Below, piece after piece: positions 1-9,055 of a stretch of DNA of 64,000 bases. Under the pieces are notes generated by a model. It was not told the DNA's origin. It did not search any database and saw only the letters and a program-made list of their open reading frames with translations. Made by a program: the position numbers and the translations under genes. How positions within the stretch are numbered: position 1 is the first letter of the stretch; every line of letters starts with the position of its first letter. Location: the NCBI GenBank assembly GCA_002256435.1, contig NKJC01000004.1:62001-126000 (forward strand), written 5' to 3'. This DNA comes from Chitinophagaceae bacterium BSSC1 (lineage in GTDB: Bacteria > Bacteroidota > Bacteroidia > Chitinophagales > Chitinophagaceae).

Positions 1-821
1 TCGGTACTAAGATAACCCGCTATTTTACGCTTGCCTTTGAAGGCATTGGCCAAGGCTTTACCACTGCGATATTGGTCAAAATTGGTACCCGCTTCAACCT
101 TTCCAAAGAATCCTTTTTTCTTGTCTTCTTTTAATTGCAGGTTAATGGTTTTTTGTTTTTGACCATCGTCAATACCAGTGAAGACCGCTTGGTCCGATTT
201 TTTATCAAAGACCTGAACCTTGTCAATTGCATCTGCTCGCAGGTTCTTGGTTACAACAGCGGGGTCATCACTAAAGAACTCTTCACCGTCTACCAAGATC
301 TTACTAACTTTTTCACCCTGTGTGCTAATTTCTCCCTTGCTATTTACTTGAATGCCGGGCATTTTTTTCAAGAGTTCTTGTACGTCAGCATTGGGGCCTA
401 CATGAAAACTATCGGCGCGGTATTCGGTGGTATCACCTTTTACACGAATAGCAGAAATGCGTTGCTTTACAATCACTTCTTGTAAAAGCGTAGCCCTGGT
501 AATGAGTGGGATCATTCCAAGGGTTTTATCGGCCCCAGCCTCCATACTAATTTGGTCTACATATTCTGCATAGTTGGGGTAGGAGACCATGAGCAAGTAT
601 TTACCCGTGGGCACTTGCTTTAATTCAAAGCTTCCCTTGTCATTGGTTCTAACAAATTTCACCAAGACAGAATCCTTTGGTCTTAATATGGAGACCACCG
701 CATTAGAAAGATTTTGTTTGTTGAGTGTGTCTGTAATGGTTCCTTTAATGCTAGATGTTTGGGCTTGAGCTTGGCTATAAGCCACAAATAGGCATAGGAA
801 AAAGAGCAGGTTTCTGATCAT
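1..821 (-). CDS. TonB-dependent receptor family protein, 5' part only (runs off the window)
   Basis: The frame opens at ATG 821 on the minus strand and is still open at base 1, so only about 273 N-terminal residues are present. Residues 1-21 form a signal peptide (hydrophobic LLFFLCLFVAYS, then QAQAQ). Residues 24 to about 100 look like a carboxypeptidase-regulatory-like beta domain (SSIKGTITDTLNKQNLSNA). A plug domain follows (VQELLKKMPGIQVNSKG, then ILVDGEEFFSDDPAV), typical of Bacteroidota outer-membrane receptors of the TonB/outer membrane beta-barrel type. The role, uptake of an unknown ligand across the outer membrane, follows from the family; the barrel lies outside the window and the ligand cannot be guessed. 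It is divergent from glgB. Confidence 0.85.
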   Translation of the reverse strand, partial: MIRNLLFFLCLFVAYSQAQAQTSSIKGTITDTLNKQNLSNAVVSILRPKDSVLVKFVRTNDKGSFELKQVPTGKYLLMVSYPNYAEYVDQISMEAGADKTLGMIPLITRATLLQEVIVKQRISAIRVKGDTTEYRADSFHVGPNADVQELLKKMPGIQVNSKGEISTQGEKVSKILVDGEEFFSDDPAVVTKNLRADAIDKVQVFDKKSDQAVFTGIDDGQKQKTINLQLKEDKKKGFFGKVEAGTNFDQYRSGKALANAFKGKRKIAGYLST

Positions 822-882
822 TGGGGCAGTTGTTAAGGTATTGGATGCAATTGGCTGCAAAATCCATAAATTGTGTAACATT

Positions 883-898
883 AACTAAATGTTTAGTT
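883..898. promoter_or_regulatory. 16-bp palindrome between divergent genes
   Basis: AACTAAATGTTTAGTT reads as two 7-base arms around TG. It lies 62 bases upstream of the TonB receptor start and 46 upstream of glgB. Its form resembles the operators of TetR-type repressors, but no such regulator is in the window, so its function is inference. Confidence 0.4.
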
Positions 899-943
899 GT
901 AAACTTGTGTTAAAGAATTTTCTTATTTGATAATCAGTGATCT

Positions 944-2986
944 ATGCCAGTTGGAAAAACAAAGACAAATACCAATATCAAAAAAGAGGATGTAGCTTCA
1001 ACCAACAAAAGAGTGCACAAACCCAAAAAAGTTGGAACCGAGCCTATGAAAAAGTATGAGGAATTGCATTTTGTTGATAGTAACCAACCCGTTTGGAACT
1101 ATTCTTTATTTACGGAGAAGGATGTTCGCAATTTTCAAAACGGTACCCATTATAGATTGTATGAATTGTTTGGTAACAAGCAACTAAGTGTGAATGATAC
1201 ACCTGGAACCTATTTTGCGGTATGGGCACCCAATGCCAGTTTTGTGGCAGTGACAGGCCAGTTTAATGAATGGAACAAAGAAAGTCATCCTTTAAAAGTG
1301 CGGCTAGATTCTTCTGGAATTTGGGAGGGATTTATTCCCCATCTTGGACAAGGAGAAGCTTATAAATACCATATACATGGATTCAAAGGAATTAGATTAG
1401 ACAAGGGAGATCCCTATGCCAATTTTTGGGAGAAGCGCCCAAACACAGCCTCTATTACTTGGCAAACTGATTATCAGTGGCAGGATGCGGACTGGATGAA
1501 AAACAGAAAAAAACACAATGCACTTAATGCCCCTTATTCTGTTTATGAAGTGCATTTGGCCAGTTGGATGAGACCTGACAAAAATGACGAAGAGACTTAT
1601 AATACTTATGCGCAGATCACAGAGCGTTTGGTACCCTATGTAAAAGAAATGGGATTCACCCACGTGGAGTTTATGCCCGTGATGGAGCATCCTTATGATG
1701 GTTCTTGGGGTTATCAAGGAACCGGTTATTTTGCACCCACATCCAGATTTGGAACGCCACAGGATTATGCCGCCATGGTAGACGCTTTTCACCAGGCGGG
1801 TATTGGGGTGATTTTAGACTGGGTACCTTCACATTTTCCCTATGATGCTCATGGCCTATTCATGTTTGACGGTACACATACCTACGAATATGCTGATATG
1901 CGCAAAGGATTTCACCCAGATTGGAACTCTTATATTTTCAATTACAAAAGGGGAGAAGTCAAATCTTTTTTAATTAGTAGTGCTAGGTTTTGGTGCGATA
2001 AATTTCATACCGATGGCATAAGAGTAGACGCTGTGAGTTCCATGCTACGTCTAGATTATAGCCGCAATGCAGGACAATGGGAACCCAATGAATATGGTGG
2101 GAATGGGAATATAGAAGCCATTGCTTTTATTACAGATTTAAATGAAACGCTCTATCGCGATTTCCCAGATATACAAACCATTGCTGAAGAAGCAACAGAC
2201 TGGCCCAAAATCAGCAAACCTACTTTTGAGGGTGGGCTCGGTTTTGGAATGAAATGGATGATGGGATGGATGCACGATACCTTGGATTATTTTAACCTAG
2301 ATCCCATTTTTAGACAGTTTCAACAAGACAAGTTTTCTTTTAGCATGATGTATTTCTATGACGAGAATTTCATGCTCCCTTTATCACACGATGAAGTGGT
2401 GCACGGAAAGAGTCCTATGTTGTACAAAATGCCTGGAGACGAGTGGCAAAAATTTGCCAACCTAAGAATTCTTTACACGTATATGTTTACACACCCTGGT
2501 TCAAAATTACTCTTTATGGGTAATGAGTTTGGGGCCACCAATGAGTGGAATTATAAATCAGAATTGCAATGGGAATTGTTGGAGCATCTAAGTCATGGAG
2601 GTCTCAAATACTGTGTGCAACAATTGAATGCTCTTTATAGAAATGAACCAGCTTTATATGAGAACCAATTTGAACCAGGGGGATTTGAATGGGTAGACCT
2701 AAACCACCGTTCCGAGTCTGTATTGGTCTATATGCGCAAGGGCAAAAAAGCAAAAGATAATTTACTCATCATCTTGAATGTCACACCAGTTGTGCGTCAT
2801 GATTGGGAAATATTTGTACATGGAAAAGGCAAGTGGAAAGAAGTCTTTAATAGCAATGCCACAGAGTATTGGGGTACAGGAGATGTGTTTAATCCTACCA
2901 TCAGTTCTAAGCTGGTAGACAAGCCATCACAGTGCTATCAAATTAAGCTGAACCTGCCTGCATTAGGGGCCATTGTCTTAAAGTAA
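944..2986 (+). CDS. glgB: 1,4-alpha-glucan branching enzyme (GH13)
   Basis: It transfers alpha-1,4-glucan segments to alpha-1,6 branch points during glycogen synthesis in the cytoplasm. The 680 residues show a lysine-rich N-terminal tail of about 35 residues, a CBM48-like domain (YFAVWAPNASFVAVTGQFN, about 105-125) and a GH13 barrel. Catalytic motifs visible are the nucleophile in DGIRVDAV (about residue 360), the acid/base in IAEEATDWP (about 413) and LSHDEVVHGK (about 480). No other glg gene is adjacent. The charged tail before residue 35 is unusual, so a later start (Met 35, MKKYEELHF) is possible. Confidence 0.95.
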   Translation: MPVGKTKTNTNIKKEDVASTNKRVHKPKKVGTEPMKKYEELHFVDSNQPVWNYSLFTEKDVRNFQNGTHYRLYELFGNKQLSVNDTPGTYFAVWAPNASFVAVTGQFNEWNKESHPLKVRLDSSGIWEGFIPHLGQGEAYKYHIHGFKGIRLDKGDPYANFWEKRPNTASITWQTDYQWQDADWMKNRKKHNALNAPYSVYEVHLASWMRPDKNDEETYNTYAQITERLVPYVKEMGFTHVEFMPVMEHPYDGSWGYQGTGYFAPTSRFGTPQDYAAMVDAFHQAGIGVILDWVPSHFPYDAHGLFMFDGTHTYEYADMRKGFHPDWNSYIFNYKRGEVKSFLISSARFWCDKFHTDGIRVDAVSSMLRLDYSRNAGQWEPNEYGGNGNIEAIAFITDLNETLYRDFPDIQTIAEEATDWPKISKPTFEGGLGFGMKWMMGWMHDTLDYFNLDPIFRQFQQDKFSFSMMYFYDENFMLPLSHDEVVHGKSPMLYKMPGDEWQKFANLRILYTYMFTHPGSKLLFMGNEFGATNEWNYKSELQWELLEHLSHGGLKYCVQQLNALYRNEPALYENQFEPGGFEWVDLNHRSESVLVYMRKGKKAKDNLLIILNVTPVVRHDWEIFVHGKGKWKEVFNSNATEYWGTGDVFNPTISSKLVDKPSQCYQIKLNLPALGAIVLK

Positions 2987-3111
2987 AATTTTAAGTATAT
3001 CCCCAACTTATGCACCGTAACCAAGGCTTAACAATTCCATAAACAACATAATCCAAGATTTCGTTGTCTCTTTGTAGTGTAATCCAGGCAAGTAACCCAA
3101 AATGAAGCACT

Positions 3112-3408
3112 ATGAAAACGAATTCCTATGAGCTTTTGGTGAATGCAACCGGACAGTTAATGCAGCAGCACGCATTCGACCATCTTTCAGACGAAAAATT
3201 ATCCCGCATGCAACACTACTTGCACAGATTGGGAAAACAAAACAGTATTCTTGACCGAGAAAAAAGGGAGTTATTTCAACTCTTTAGTGAAGCGGATCTT
3301 TACACAGAAACCACTACACCTCAGTCTTTACAACAATGGCAAACTGCCATGAGTTGCTTTGGCAAGAACGCTAGCCAAGGAAATCTGTTGGAGCCAATGG
3401 AAGGATAA
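3112..3408 (+). CDS. Hypothetical protein, 98 aa
   Basis: A small soluble protein starting at ATG 3112 (MKTNSYELLVNATGQLMQ), predicted mostly helical and rich in Gln, Leu and charged residues, with no signal peptide or membrane segment. I do not recognise a family. It stands alone 125 bases after glgB and its last 38 bases overlap the 3' end of the convergent histidine kinase gene. Such an overlap is tolerable, but it lowers confidence that the annotated end is right. Confidence 0.55.
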   Translation: MKTNSYELLVNATGQLMQQHAFDHLSDEKLSRMQHYLHRLGKQNSILDREKRELFQLFSEADLYTETTTPQSLQQWQTAMSCFGKNASQGNLLEPMEG

Positions 3409-4549
3409 TCCTAAAACTGGTTCCCTTACCCGGCTCGCTCCATCTTACAAAGAGCTTGCCTTTGTGATATTGCTCAACAATTCTTTTGCTGAGTGAAAGA
3501 CCTAGACCCCAGCCTCTTTTCTTGGTAGTGAAACCAGGTTTGAATACTTTTTTCAAATGCTTGGCAGCAATACCCTTGCCGGTATCAGTAACGTCTATGA
3601 CAATTTCATGAGAAGTTGCTTGCAGTGCTACCGTAATCATGCCCTTGCCATCCATGGCGTCAAGGGCATTCTTGAGTAAGTTTTCCATTACCCAGTCAAA
3701 AAGGGGTGGAGATATTTGCGCTTGAATAGGATCCAAATCATGTCCCCCAAATTCAAATTGAACTTGCCCACCGGCCCTTTTTTTCATGTATTGAACAATC
3801 AATTCTATCTGCTGATTCAAATTGGTGGCTTCCAATTTGGGTTGACTTCCAATTTTGCCAAATCTATCCGTAATCAGTTGTAGGCGTTGAACGTCTTTGG
3901 CAATTTCAGGTACATATCCTGCATTCTCTGGGTGCTCTTTTAAAATTTCAAGCCAGCCTTCTAAACTACTTACCGGGGTACCCAGTTGGTGGGCCGTTTC
4001 TTTGGCAAGTGAAGCCCAGAGCTGGTTTTGGCTACTTCTATAATGGGTGCGTTGTAATAAAATGGCAATCAAGATAAATAAGCCAATAACCATTAATTGA
4101 ATAATGGGATAGAGTTTGGTTTCTTTTAATAAGGGGCTTTCTCCATAATAGTATTTGTTAGCCTGATAGGGAGATTCTCTCAATACGCTTACAATGGGTT
4201 TGTTGTTATAGCGTTTAAATTGGCGCAGTTTGATGCTTAAAAAATTGCTGTCTTGCCTGACCAAAGCCGTATCTATATTTAGAAAATTCCCCGTGATACT
4301 GTCTTTCTCATTGGTTTCAATAATGGGAATCTGGTCATTTTCTGTAATGATCTTGGTGGCCAAATTAATACTGGCCGTATCGGAAGAATAGAGAATGGTT
4401 CTTTGTGCTTCTACCCAGGCTTCTACATTTTTGCGTTCCTCTTTGGCAATCTTGCCAGAAAGGTATTGGGAATAAACAATGGTGCCGCTGACAATCAGCA
4501 CCGCTACAATTACCAATAGGGTACGCCAGTTAAACCAAGTTGCCACCAT
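3371..4549 (-). CDS. Sensor histidine kinase
   Basis: 392 residues. A membrane segment lies near residues 8-28 and a second near 127-145, enclosing an extracytoplasmic sensor region of about 100 residues. The kinase core follows: H-box AKETAHQLGTPVSSLEGW (His about 187), N-box ENLLKNALDAMDGKG, G1 DTGKGIAAKHL, and F/G2 box PGFTTKKRGWGLGLSLSKRI. It should autophosphorylate on His and pass phosphate to a response regulator, but no regulator gene is next to it (orphan kinase). Ligand unknown. It lies just downstream of the coiled-coil protein gene on the same strand, separated from it by a terminator. Confidence 0.9.
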   Translation of the reverse strand: MVATWFNWRTLLVIVAVLIVSGTIVYSQYLSGKIAKEERKNVEAWVEAQRTILYSSDTASINLATKIITENDQIPIIETNEKDSITGNFLNIDTALVRQDSNFLSIKLRQFKRYNNKPIVSVLRESPYQANKYYYGESPLLKETKLYPIIQLMVIGLFILIAILLQRTHYRSSQNQLWASLAKETAHQLGTPVSSLEGWLEILKEHPENAGYVPEIAKDVQRLQLITDRFGKIGSQPKLEATNLNQQIELIVQYMKKRAGGQVQFEFGGHDLDPIQAQISPPLFDWVMENLLKNALDAMDGKGMITVALQATSHEIVIDVTDTGKGIAAKHLKKVFKPGFTTKKRGWGLGLSLSKRIVEQYHKGKLFVRWSEPGKGTSFRIILPLAPTDFLG

Positions 4550-4570
4550 GGGTCTAAATTAATCAAATAA

Positions 4571-4606
4571 CCCAAACAAAAGGGCCCCCGCTTTTACGGA
4601 GGCCCT
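4571..4606 (-). terminator. Rho-independent terminator of the coiled-coil protein gene
   Basis: Read on the minus strand, AGGGCC pairs with GGCCCT (4606-4601 with 4586-4581), with TCCG/CGGG extending the stem around a short A-rich loop, and TTTTGTTT follows. It lies between the 4639-5619 gene and the kinase gene start at 4549. Confidence 0.75.
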
Positions 4607-4638
4607 GGATATTGGAACTTAAAATAGGATACTAGTGA

Positions 4639-5619
4639 TTAGCTAAACAATCCACCTTTTTTCAAGGTCTTAATGCTTTCGCCAATTTTGAAACCATTAT
4701 GGTAGATTTCAATTTTATAATTGCCTTCTACAAACTTGTCTGTTTTTTTCCAGTTAAAGCTTACAGGAACCACTTTGTTTTGTTCATAATTCACAGATAC
4801 TTTATTAGTAAATCCTTTTTCGCCTTCTTCACGGGTAGTAAAATTTCCGCCCTCGTTAAAGATTTTACCATCTGGTCCACTGATCACCACATACAAATCT
4901 TTGCTGCCATTAGGGCTAACGCGATTAGGATCAAGAACAAAGTTCACGCGCATATAATCGGCACGCTTAGCAGTATTGGTTTCAGACTCCTTGCCACTGT
5001 TTTTCAGGTTGATGGCAATGATCCCCACATTTGAAGCATGAAGGGTAGAAGCCACGTCTACTTTATCAGCCAATTGTTGCTTTTCTGTATTGGTTTTGCT
5101 TAAATTTTCTTCCAAGTTTTTCTTATCAGAATTTAACTGGGTTTTCTCTGTATTCAATTGTTGATTGCTTGCAGTCAATTGCTTGTTCTCGCCTTTTAAC
5201 TGTTCTAATTCTACAAAGAGACCGTTGATCTTACCATTTAAATCGGCAATCATTTTTTTGGCATCAGAAAGCTCTGCTGCAGTAGCGTTTTTCTTGCGCA
5301 AAATGGTACCAATATTTCCTTTCAAGGTTTGGATCTCGGTGCTTTTTTCAGCCAAGCTTCCTTGTAATTGTAGGTTGGTCTGTGTTAATGAATCGGCTTT
5401 GGCACTCACCAAAATAAACTCTTGTTGAATGGCATTACGCGCAGAGTCAACATTGGTAATCTTGTTTTGCAATAAGGCCACCGTTTCTTTGGTCTGGCTC
5501 TTGTCATAAAAAATATAACCCCAAGTGGCAATCAATGCGGTAATCAGGATGCCATAAATTAATTTACGGTTGTCTGTTGGGGGAGTGGTTTGCGGATTGT
5601 TGCTTGCTGAGTAACTCAT
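4639..5619 (-). CDS. Membrane-anchored coiled-coil protein, function unknown
   Basis: 326 residues. A single membrane helix lies near residues 20-38 (LIYGILITALIATWGYIFYD) after a short Asn/Pro/Thr-rich cytoplasmic tail. Residues about 45-190 are a coiled coil with heptads of Leu/Ile and Gln/Glu/Lys. The C-terminal 125 residues look beta-rich (DLYVVISGPDGKIFNEGG). This layout is common in Bacteroidota proteins with no assigned function, sometimes misnamed chromosome-partitioning proteins because of the coiled coil. It is monocistronic, with its own terminator. Topology suggests a periplasmic coiled coil. Confidence 0.8.
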   Translation of the reverse strand: MSYSASNNPQTTPPTDNRKLIYGILITALIATWGYIFYDKSQTKETVALLQNKITNVDSARNAIQQEFILVSAKADSLTQTNLQLQGSLAEKSTEIQTLKGNIGTILRKKNATAAELSDAKKMIADLNGKINGLFVELEQLKGENKQLTASNQQLNTEKTQLNSDKKNLEENLSKTNTEKQQLADKVDVASTLHASNVGIIAINLKNSGKESETNTAKRADYMRVNFVLDPNRVSPNGSKDLYVVISGPDGKIFNEGGNFTTREEGEKGFTNKVSVNYEQNKVVPVSFNWKKTDKFVEGNYKIEIYHNGFKIGESIKTLKKGGLFS

Positions 5620-5734
5620 GTTTTTAAATTTAATGTTGTTCGATATTCCCTAAAATACCAAAACCGTGCCAAACCTATTTTACACACCAGAAAAATCCAT
5701 TTTCCCCATTTTTTTTAATCTGCCCTTCAAATCC

Positions 5735-5742
5735 CATCTTTG
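5735..5742 (+). promoter_or_regulatory. Putative -7 box of holA, leaderless arrangement
   Basis: CATCTTTG differs from the Bacteroidota -7 consensus TAnnTTTG at one base. Its last G is 6 bases before the holA ATG at 5748, so transcription would begin at or next to the start codon. Confidence 0.4.
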
Positions 5743-5747
5743 CAGCC

Positions 5748-6752
5748 ATGTCTGCAGAAAAATACATAGCTGATTGGAAAAAAGGGAATTTCAAACCGGT
5801 TTATTGGCTGGAAGGAGAAGAGTCTTATTATATAGATCAGGTGGTAGAATATGCAGAGCATCATATTTTGTCTGAAGCAGAAGCGGGATTTAACCTCTCC
5901 GTTTTTTATGGGAAAGATGCCGATTGGGCGGCGGTTGTAAATGCCTGTATGCGGTATCCCATGTTTTCTGAAAGACAGGTAGTCTTACTCAAAGAGGCGC
6001 AGCATATGCCCCAAAAAGAGTTGGAAAAATTACAGGGCTATATAGACAATCCACTAAAAAGCACGGTCTTAATTGTTAGCCACAAAGAAAAAAAGTTTGA
6101 TGGAAGGTCCGCTTTATATAAAGTGCTCAAGGCCAAAGCTGAACTATTGACTACCAAGAAAATGTATGATAACCAGTTACCCGAATGGACCAATCAAATG
6201 ATTGCACAAAAGGGACTGACCATATCGCCAAAGGCATTGAATGTATTGGTTGATCATATTGGAAATGACCTGAATAGAATTGAGAATGAGGTAGAAAAAC
6301 TTAAAGTAAACCTAGGAGGAAGACAAGGTATTACTGAAGACGATATTGAAACTTATATTGGGATTAGTAAAGAATTCAATCCCTTTGAATTACAGGCAGC
6401 CATTGGACAAAAAGACCTAGCCAAGGCCATCAGGATTGTGCAGTATTTTGAAGCCAATCCAAAATCAGCTCCCATACAATTGGTCTTACCCTCTATCTAC
6501 AATTTCTTTAGCAAGGTTTACCAAATTCATTCCTTGCAAGGAACCAATGAAAAAGAAATGGCTTCTATCTTAGGAGTCAGTCCATTTTTCATGCGAGACT
6601 ATCAAAATGCAGCACGTAAATATTCCTATCAAGCTGTGGAAACCATACTCTTATTATTACACCAATACAACCTAAAAAGTGTGGGTGTCAATAATGGCGG
6701 TACATCAGACGCCGGCCTGATGAAAGAGATGGTAGTAAAAATGATGCAATAA
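5748..6752 (+). CDS. holA: DNA polymerase III subunit delta
   Basis: The delta subunit opens the beta sliding clamp as part of the clamp loader. The 334 residues match the family's usual length and pattern: an N-terminal P-loop-like fold lacking a real Walker A (PVYWLEGEESYYIDQVVEYAE), VVLLKEAQ in the middle, then the helical lid region (LNVLVDHIGNDLNRIENEVEKL) and the helical C-terminal domain that holds the clamp-loader ring together. It starts at ATG 5748, within reach of a -7-like box at 5735. It is convergent with ribF, with a single base between the stop codons. Confidence 0.93.
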   Translation: MSAEKYIADWKKGNFKPVYWLEGEESYYIDQVVEYAEHHILSEAEAGFNLSVFYGKDADWAAVVNACMRYPMFSERQVVLLKEAQHMPQKELEKLQGYIDNPLKSTVLIVSHKEKKFDGRSALYKVLKAKAELLTTKKMYDNQLPEWTNQMIAQKGLTISPKALNVLVDHIGNDLNRIENEVEKLKVNLGGRQGITEDDIETYIGISKEFNPFELQAAIGQKDLAKAIRIVQYFEANPKSAPIQLVLPSIYNFFSKVYQIHSLQGTNEKEMASILGVSPFFMRDYQNAARKYSYQAVETILLLLHQYNLKSVGVNNGGTSDAGLMKEMVVKMMQ

Positions 6753-6753
6753 A

Positions 6754-7695
6754 TTAAGCCAACAAACGCTTAGCTAGGGCTTGATCCAAACCCAATTGAG
6801 TTTTCAGTCCATCCAATCCATTGAACTTTTGTTCGGCGCGCAAAAAATGCAAGACCTGCACTTCTAAGGATTTGCCATAAAGGTCACCTTCAAAATCAAA
6901 GAGGTTTACTTCAATGACCCTGTTAATGCCGTCAACAGTAGGTCTAACCCCAATATTCATCATGCCATTCCATTCAGGGGCTTCGTTACTGCCCTTGATC
7001 CTAGCTTTTACCGCATAGACCCCGTTCCCAGGTACCAATTTTTCAAGGTCTGTTAGAACTATATTGGCCGTAGGATAGCCAATGGTTCTTCCCAATTGAT
7101 TACCCATGACCACCCGGCCTTCAAAGAAATAGGGATAGCCCAAGAATTGATTGGCGGTTTCAATATGACTATGGCTAATGGCTTGTCTAATCTTGGTACT
7201 ACTAACCCCAATTTGGTGTAAGAGGTGTTCAGGAATTTCCTTAACCTGAAAACCCAGTTGCTCACCAAAGGATTTGAGTAATTGAAAATCACCAGTACGG
7301 TTGTTTCCAAATTTGTGGTCATACCCAATGATCACAGTATGCGGATGAAAATTGGCCACCAAAAAATGGCTGATATAGGACTCGGCCGATTGGCTGGCAA
7401 ATGCTTGGTCAAAAGGAACAATCACCAAATGGTCAATCCCCGTGGTGGCTAATAACCTGGTTTTTTCTTCCAATGTGCCCAATAACTTAATATTATCGGG
7501 GTTCTGTGAAATCACCGAACGGGGGTGGGGATAAAAACTAATGATAATGCTCTCCCCACCAATGGCGGCTGCTTCTGCCTTTAGTTGCTGGATAATTTGC
7601 TGGTGCCCTAAGTGCACGCCATCAAAGCTGCCGATGGTAACAACGGCTTTTTTGAACAAGGGAAGTGCGCTCTGATCCAGATGGTGTACCTGCAT
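6754..7695 (-). CDS. ribF: Bifunctional riboflavin kinase / FAD synthetase
   Basis: It phosphorylates riboflavin to FMN and adenylylates FMN to FAD. The N-terminal nucleotidyltransferase domain has TIGSFDGVHLGHQQ (GxFDGxHxGH), VIGYDHKFG and GVSSTKIRQAI. The C-terminal kinase domain has GRTIGYPTANI and GVYAVKA. I chose ATG 7695 (MQVHHLDQSALP, 313 aa, the usual length). Upstream in-frame starts at 7722 and 7875 would place the start ahead of a perfect -7 box TAGATTTG at 7712-7705 on this strand, so they are unlikely. Divergent from purM. Confidence 0.95.
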   Translation of the reverse strand: MQVHHLDQSALPLFKKAVVTIGSFDGVHLGHQQIIQQLKAEAAAIGGESIIISFYPHPRSVISQNPDNIKLLGTLEEKTRLLATTGIDHLVIVPFDQAFASQSAESYISHFLVANFHPHTVIIGYDHKFGNNRTGDFQLLKSFGEQLGFQVKEIPEHLLHQIGVSSTKIRQAISHSHIETANQFLGYPYFFEGRVVMGNQLGRTIGYPTANIVLTDLEKLVPGNGVYAVKARIKGSNEAPEWNGMMNIGVRPTVDGINRVIEVNLFDFEGDLYGKSLEVQVLHFLRAEQKFNGLDGLKTQLGLDQALAKRLLA

Positions 7696-7704
7696 AATTG
7701 GGTG

Positions 7705-7712
7705 CAAATCTA
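7705..7712 (-). promoter_or_regulatory. -7 box of ribF
   Basis: On the minus strand this reads TAGATTTG, an exact TAnnTTTG, ending 9 bases before the ribF ATG at 7695. It decides the ribF start. Confidence 0.55.
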
Positions 7713-7738
7713 AGGGTTTCATGGAAGTATGAAAATTG

Positions 7739-7746
7739 TACATTTG
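7739..7746 (+). promoter_or_regulatory. -7 box of purM
   Basis: TACATTTG is an exact TAnnTTTG, 35 bases before the purM ATG at 7782. Together with the ribF box it makes a compact divergent promoter region. Confidence 0.55.
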
Positions 7747-7781
7747 CAACCAGCAATCATAGATCATTCCAAAATTCCACC

Positions 7782-8954
7782 ATGTCATTATACGCGCAAC
7801 GCGGAGTATCTGCCCAGAAAGAAGAAGTACACGCAGCCATTGGTAAATTAGATCAGGGTTTGTACCCCGATGCATTTTGCAAAGTCTATCCCGATTTTTT
7901 ATGCGGAGATCCAGATTGGATCAATATCATGCATGCCGATGGGGCAGGCACCAAGAGCATCTTGGCTTATCTCTATTGGAAAGAAACCGGAGATGTATCC
8001 GTTTGGAAGGGCATTGCCCAAGACGCCGTGGCCATGAACCTAGATGACCTGCTTTGTGTGGGCATCACAGATAATATCTTATTCTCTTCTACCATTGACC
8101 GGAACAAACTCTTGATTCCAGGTGCAGTGTTAGAACAGATCATCAATGGTACCCAGGAATTTTTCAACCAATTGGCTGAATACGGGGTTAGGATCCATTA
8201 TTTGGGTGGTGAAACTGCCGATGTAGGAGACGTAGTACGCACTATTGCGGTAAACGGAACCATGAGTGCCAGATGGCCCAAAAGCAAATTGGTGACCAAC
8301 GGAAAAATAAGCGAAGGCAATGTGATTGTAGGGTTTGCCAGTTTTGGGCAAGCTAACTATGAGACAGAATATAACAGTGGTCTGGGATCCAATGGACTCA
8401 CCAGTGCAAGACACGATGTTTTAGGAAAGCAATACAAAGACTATCCAGAAACCTTTGAACCCAAATTAAATGACGCGGTTGTTTATTTGGGTAAGAATGC
8501 CATGACCGATAGTATTGAAATAGATGGCAAACCAACCAATGTAGGCAAACTGCTATTATCGCCCACGCGTACTTATGCGCCTTTGATGAAGCAATTGCTA
8601 GACCAGTATTTTGACAATATCACGGGACTAATACATTGCAGTGGGGGTGGACAGACCAAGTGCATGAAATACTTGCCCAAGCCACTCAGAATTGTCAAAG
8701 ACAACCTGTTTGCGCCAGCACCCATCTTCCAATTGATTCAGGAAAACTCTGGGGCCGATGACCGAGAAATGTACCAGGTCTTTAATATGGGACACCGATT
8801 AGAGGTGTTCACAGACGCAGCCACTGCCCCTAAATTAATTGCCGAAGGTGCTAAACTAGGTATTGAAGCCAGAATTGTAGGAAGGGTAGAAGCATCTGAA
8901 AAGAAAGAACTGATTCTGAAGACAGCCAAAGGAGAATTGGTTTACGAATATTAA
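7782..8954 (+). CDS. purM: Phosphoribosylformylglycinamidine cyclo-ligase (AIR synthetase)
   Basis: It closes the imidazole ring of 5-aminoimidazole ribonucleotide in purine synthesis, using ATP. Of 390 residues, the N-terminal half carries HADGAGTKSILAYLYWKETG (the ATP-binding DGxGTK motif), AVAMNLDDLLCVG and LGGETADVGD; the C-terminal half has LIHCSGGGQTKCMKYL and FNMGHRLEV. This longer form is typical of Bacteroidota. I chose ATG 7782 (MSLYAQRGVSAQ) because the 28 codons upstream in the same frame overlap the promoter. Confidence 0.95.
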   Translation: MSLYAQRGVSAQKEEVHAAIGKLDQGLYPDAFCKVYPDFLCGDPDWINIMHADGAGTKSILAYLYWKETGDVSVWKGIAQDAVAMNLDDLLCVGITDNILFSSTIDRNKLLIPGAVLEQIINGTQEFFNQLAEYGVRIHYLGGETADVGDVVRTIAVNGTMSARWPKSKLVTNGKISEGNVIVGFASFGQANYETEYNSGLGSNGLTSARHDVLGKQYKDYPETFEPKLNDAVVYLGKNAMTDSIEIDGKPTNVGKLLLSPTRTYAPLMKQLLDQYFDNITGLIHCSGGGQTKCMKYLPKPLRIVKDNLFAPAPIFQLIQENSGADDREMYQVFNMGHRLEVFTDAATAPKLIAEGAKLGIEARIVGRVEASEKKELILKTAKGELVYEY

Positions 8955-9055
8955 CAAGGGATTTATCCAGCTTTTTATAATTTTAAGAAGCCTGATGGCG
9001 TTTCAACTATAACCTTCAACAGTTATTTTGATTGTTGATTTTTGAAATTATTACC

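Noticed and set aside
6754..7875. Longer ribF frame (373 aa)
   Set aside because: It extends across the divergent promoter and into purM.
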